Shown here piece after piece: positions 7,032-9,071 of a stretch of DNA of 9,071 nt. Location: the NCBI GenBank assembly GCA_022013205.1, contig JAKLQT010000053.1:1-9071 (forward strand), written 5' to 3'. A program made the translations under genes and the position numbers. Below the pieces are notes generated by a model. The model did not search any database and was not told the DNA's origin. It worked only from the letters and a program-made list of their open reading frames with translations. The stretch's first letter is position 1, and each line of letters starts with the position of its first letter. Source of the DNA: Candidatus Omnitrophota bacterium (GTDB lineage: Bacteria > Omnitrophota > Gorgyraeia > B26-G9).

Positions 7032-7385
7032 TTAAACCGGCTTTTGCAGAGCAAGGTACTCTTCCAGATATGCCCTGTCCTGACTGTCAATAAAAGTGAA
7101 TTCAACACCCACAGGAAAGACATCTCTGCCGATATCATCTTTTTGATTTAAGACTCCTACCCAGCGCACACTTGCCTCAGCAATTGTCATATCCGGATTA
7201 TTAGGGACGTCAATACTTAGATCTAGATTTTCATTTACCTTCGGTCTTTTTAAGCTAAGCAGCTTTGCGCCGACAAGGCTGACATCCTGTGTAAACCCCT
7301 CAGATTTCATGCTCTGATCTACCCCGGCAGAAAATTTAATAAAAAGTGAACTGCCTAATCTTTGGATTTGTCGTCTTTCTTTCAT
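7032..7385 (-). CDS. Single-domain PilZ protein (c-di-GMP receptor)
   Basis: The 117-residue protein consists of one PilZ domain, which binds cyclic di-GMP and passes the signal to a partner by conformational change in the cytoplasm. Both ligand motifs are present: R-x-x-x-R as RQIQR (5-9) within ERRQIQRL, and D-x-S-x-x-G as DVSLVG (34-39). The beta-barrel continues with NENLDLSIDVP, ASVRWVG and VGVEFTFID, and a C-terminal helix (DRAYLEEYLALQ) closes it. Length is normal for stand-alone PilZ proteins. The ATG is fixed by AGGAGG 5 bases upstream. It has its own strong promoter, so it is transcribed apart from the PHP gene behind it. A pilus or motility output is plausible given the pilT-like gene in the window, but no direct link is visible. 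Confidence 0.92.
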   Translation of the reverse strand: MKERRQIQRLGSSLFIKFSAGVDQSMKSEGFTQDVSLVGAKLLSLKRPKVNENLDLSIDVPNNPDMTIAEASVRWVGVLNQKDDIGRDVFPVGVEFTFIDSQDRAYLEEYLALQKPV

Positions 7386-7412
7386 AACAACCTCCTTGAT
7401 TATGTCGAAGTT

Positions 7413-7441
7413 ATTATACCATTACAACACTATTTTATCAA
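7413..7441 (-). promoter_or_regulatory. Strong sigma70 promoter for the PilZ gene
   Basis: TTGATA (7441-7436), a 17-base spacer and a perfect TATAAT (7418-7413) lie on the minus strand. The TG immediately before the -10 box, in the pattern TGGTATAAT, makes it an extended -10 promoter. The expected start near 7406 leaves about 20 bases of leader carrying the AGGAGG ribosome binding site. Confidence 0.8.
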
Positions 7442-7471
7442 GCCGCTTGTAAAAAAAACGGCCTCAAGAGA

Positions 7472-8131
7472 TCAACCCAGCAGTTTATCGGCCAGATTTC
7501 TCATATTCGCAAATATTCTATTCTCAATATCAGATTCAGATAATCCAGCGCCAAGCGCAATAGATCTAGCCCTTGGGGTTGTGACCAGATTCTCAGGAGA
7601 ATGCGTATCTGTATTCAGAACAAGCTTGGCACCGGTTTTTAGAGCTGTCTTAACTACATGTCCATTGCTGTAGCAATGTCCGCTCCTGGTGGTGATCTCC
7701 AGCGCAACTCCCATCGAGGCAGCTATTGCAGCATCATCTTCACTAATCAACCCGGGGTGAGCAAGAATATCCACTTTCGCGGATATGGCCGCTTTATTTG
7801 TACCGCTTATAACCGGCTCAACAATAGTCTCCCCATGTCCGACAACAATACGCGCTCCATTTTTCCGGGCATATTTAACCAAATCTTCAAAATCAGACGG
7901 CGGAATATGCGTAAGCTCAACGCCTGGAATCAATTTAATCGCAACCTTTGGCTGAAGATCCCGGCAAACCCGCACGATCCTCGGCAATACGTGATCAATA
8001 TTTGAAGAGTCCGCGTGATCTGTAATTCCAAGAACTTCATACCCAATCACCTCTGCTCTTCGTATCAGCTCAGAAGGCAGCAAAACACCATCACTCAATA
8101 AAGTATGTGTATGTAGATCGATCATTTTCAT
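7472..8131 (-). CDS. PHP-domain metal-dependent phosphoesterase (histidinol-phosphatase-like)
   Basis: The 219-residue protein is a complete PHP domain, a TIM-barrel-like fold with a di- or trinuclear metal site. All expected metal ligands are visible in order: DLHTHT (H7, H9), GITDHAD (D38, H39), PGVELTH (E72, H75), VGHGE (H99), ILAHPG (H125), LEIT (E145) and LNTDTH (D175, H177). It lacks any extra polymerase or AMP-phosphatase domain. Family members of this size include histidinol-phosphate phosphatases and YcdX-like enzymes, so the substrate cannot be assigned, and no histidine genes are nearby. The ATG at 8131 has no clear ribosome binding site; the second Met (residue 3) is equally possible. 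A tiny upstream ATG frame of 7 codons overlaps the start as ATGA, which could couple translation but may be chance. No convincing terminator follows before the PilZ promoter. Confidence 0.92.
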   Translation of the reverse strand: MKMIDLHTHTLLSDGVLLPSELIRRAEVIGYEVLGITDHADSSNIDHVLPRIVRVCRDLQPKVAIKLIPGVELTHIPPSDFEDLVKYARKNGARIVVGHGETIVEPVISGTNKAAISAKVDILAHPGLISEDDAAIAASMGVALEITTRSGHCYSNGHVVKTALKTGAKLVLNTDTHSPENLVTTPRARSIALGAGLSESDIENRIFANMRNLADKLLG

Positions 8132-8166
8132 ATCGCTATAATATCAATCATCCTTAACTAACATTC

Positions 8167-8193
8167 AGTATCTTTAGCCCTTTTTTCTGTCAA
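8167..8193 (-). promoter_or_regulatory. Possible promoter for the PHP gene
   Basis: A perfect TTGACA (8193-8188) is followed after 15 bases by GATACT (8172-8167), a 4-of-6 match to the -10 box. The spacer is shorter than ideal. Position fits a leader of about 30 bases before the PHP start. Confidence 0.3.
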
Positions 8194-8223
8194 CCTTTTC
8201 AGGATAACACAGCTTCGCTTTTA

Positions 8224-8251
8224 ACTCGCAACTTGTCACTAGTAACTTGTA
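8224..8251. repeat. Degenerate 7-base tandem repeat (four units)
   Basis: ACTCGCA, ACTTGTC, ACTAGTA and ACTTGTA follow one another without gaps, giving a consensus of ACTNGTA. It lies 10 bases beyond the 3' end of the tRNA gene. No palindrome or coding role is visible. It resembles short intergenic tandem repeats that occur in many copies in some genomes, but with only four units this is a modest signal. Confidence 0.5.
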
Positions 8252-8261
8252 ATTAAAATTT

Positions 8262-8338
8262 TGGTGCCCCTGAGACGAATCGAACGTCCGGCACACGGTT
8301 TAGGAAACCGTTGCTCTATCCTTCTGAGCTACAGGGGC
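8262..8338 (-). tRNA. tRNA-Arg (anticodon CCU), CCA encoded
   Basis: A full 77-base cloverleaf was folded by hand. The acceptor stem is GCCCCTG with CAGGGGC, and the D-stem is GCTC with GAGC. The anticodon stem is ACGGT with ACCGT around the loop TTCCTAA, which gives anticodon CCT. The variable loop is GTGCC. The T-stem is GGACG with CGTCT (one G-U pair) around TTCGATT. The discriminator is A, and CCA is genome-encoded. It reads AGG codons. The 5' half is shared with the in-frame 3' end of the integrase gene, which marks this tRNA as the integration target. Confidence 0.95.
8300..8338 (-). other. Putative attachment-site segment (tRNA 5' half shared with integrase end)
   Basis: The integrase frame passes without a stop into the tRNA and ends at TAA (8302-8300), which uses the last anticodon base and the two loop purines. 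The overlap of 39 bases covers acceptor 5' strand, D-arm and anticodon arm. I infer that the crossover (att) region lies here and that a second copy of part of this sequence marks the other end of the element outside the window. Confidence 0.5.
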
Positions 8339-9071
8339 ACTTAAATTTAAATATCTGTAATTAAAAGACTTAACTATATTAACATCCTTGCTGGTTTCTG
8401 CCTGTTTAGCCTCTGGTGACCATATAGTGACCATTTGTTTTCCTAATACATCAACCGCATGCTTTTTATGTGAAGGTGAAAGATGCGCATATCTTAATGT
8501 CATTTCAATAGACCTATGCCCCATTAATTCTTGTACCGTTCTAATATCTATTCCTAACATTACAAGTTGAGATGCGTATGTATGTCTTAAATCGTGGAAC
8601 CGAAAATTAATTATACCAGCTTTCTTTAAGGCTGTAAAGAATGCTCTGTTTACTTTATTATAAGGAGAGCCATCTTTCTTGCAAAAAACATAAGAACTAA
8701 TAGGATTTTTACGAACTGATATCAAACAATGTTTAACAACATCATTTAAGGGAACTTCCCTCATCTTCCCATTCTTAGTATCAAGCAAATAGATAATATT
8801 GTTTTGTATATCTATATTTTTCCACTTAAGACCTAGAATCTCTCCCTTCCTCATTCCAGTATTCAGAGCCACGATTACTATAGGTTTTAAATGGTCTGCA
8901 CAAGAACTAATTAATCTACCTATTTCTTCTTTTTCTAAATGACGTACTATACAGTTATCCTCTTTGAATAACTTAACTTTTCTGACAGGATTATCCTCTA
9001 TTTTTCCCCATTCAATAGCTTTATTAAAAATACACTTAAGACAAGCTAACCCAAGTTCCGCAGTTTCAAAA
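8300..9071 (-). CDS. Tyrosine-type site-specific integrase (5' end outside window)
   Basis: At least 256 residues of a phage/ICE-type tyrosine recombinase are present; the N-terminal arm-binding domain lies beyond the right edge. The visible part starts in the core-binding domain (AELGLACLKCIFNKAIEWGK, then EDNPVRKV). The catalytic domain follows with the first Arg in TGMRKGEILGLKW, Lys in TKNGKMREVPL, H-x-x-R in FHDLRHTYAS, the second His in LMGHRSI, and the Tyr nucleophile in TLRYAHL. All catalytic residues are intact, so the enzyme could be active. The frame upstream of 8872 is continuous, so the GTG there is not the real start. The last 13 residues (APVAQKDRATVS preceded by S) are encoded by the tRNA-Arg gene on the same strand. 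It mediates integration and excision of a mobile element extending to the right. Confidence 0.93.
   Translation of the reverse strand, partial: FETAELGLACLKCIFNKAIEWGKIEDNPVRKVKLFKEDNCIVRHLEKEEIGRLISSCADHLKPIVIVALNTGMRKGEILGLKWKNIDIQNNIIYLLDTKNGKMREVPLNDVVKHCLISVRKNPISSYVFCKKDGSPYNKVNRAFFTALKKAGIINFRFHDLRHTYASQLVMLGIDIRTVQELMGHRSIEMTLRYAHLSPSHKKHAVDVLGKQMVTIWSPEAKQAETSKDVNIVKSFNYRYLNLSAPVAQKDRATVS

Noticed and set aside
7441..7475. GCCG/CGGC arms with an eight-base A/T run after the PHP gene, as a terminator
   Set aside because: The T run is in the loop and not after the stem, and the stem has only 4 bp.
8870..8872. GTG at 8872 as the integrase start
   Set aside because: The frame continues upstream without a stop to the window edge and encodes recognisable core-binding-domain sequence, so the true start is outside the window.
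1..9071. CRISPR array, rRNA, riboswitch or toxin-antitoxin pair
   Set aside because: I looked for regularly spaced direct repeats, rRNA signatures and small paired genes and saw none; the repeats present are short inverted or tandem units without unique spacers.

Overview
The window looks like a bacterial chromosome of moderately low GC. From its right edge it runs into an integrated mobile element. The organism cannot be fixed from sequence alone. Type IV pilus and c-di-GMP genes, an unusually long cellobiose-phosphorylase-like enzyme, an isolated PHP phosphoesterase and abundant short intergenic repeats suggest an uncultured Gram-negative-type lineage. Candidatus Omnitrophota or another PVC-like or deltaproteobacterium-like group is my low-confidence guess. 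Nearly all genes lie on the minus strand; one orphan membrane protein lies on the plus strand.

Left part (1-1212): a pilT-like retraction ATPase gene on the minus strand has a strong sigma70-type promoter and a good ribosome binding site, and its 3' end is cut by the window edge. Divergent from it, at 1213-2604, is a 463-residue signal-peptide/multi-helix membrane protein that I do not recognise.

Middle (2605-3479) is a degraded, repeat-rich stretch. It holds a compact GC-rich element that can fold into a three-way junction (2758-2838), a methyltransferase (ICMT/PEMT-like) reading frame that has lost its N-terminal half, a CACAGAG inverted repeat that abuts the break, and an intrinsic terminator facing the next gene. 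That gene (3480-6815, minus) encodes a 1111-residue GH94-clan disaccharide/oligosaccharide phosphorylase-like enzyme, probably cytoplasmic. Its upstream region contains a 17-codon frame that looks like the decapitated start of a hotdog-fold thioesterase.

Right part (7032-9071): a single-domain PilZ c-di-GMP receptor with an almost perfect promoter comes first, then a complete PHP-domain phosphoesterase, then tRNA-Arg(CCU), then a tyrosine integrase running off the right edge. The integrase frame reads straight into the tRNA and takes its stop codon from the anticodon loop, so one boundary of an integrated element lies in this tRNA gene.

Functional links: PilT and PilZ are plausibly parts of the same surface-motility physiology but are not in one operon. 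The other genes look like independent transcription units. I do not see a clear new multi-gene system. The most interesting items are the integrase/tRNA fusion, the folded element with the repeat-truncated gene beside it, the variant GH94-like enzyme, and the orphan membrane protein.
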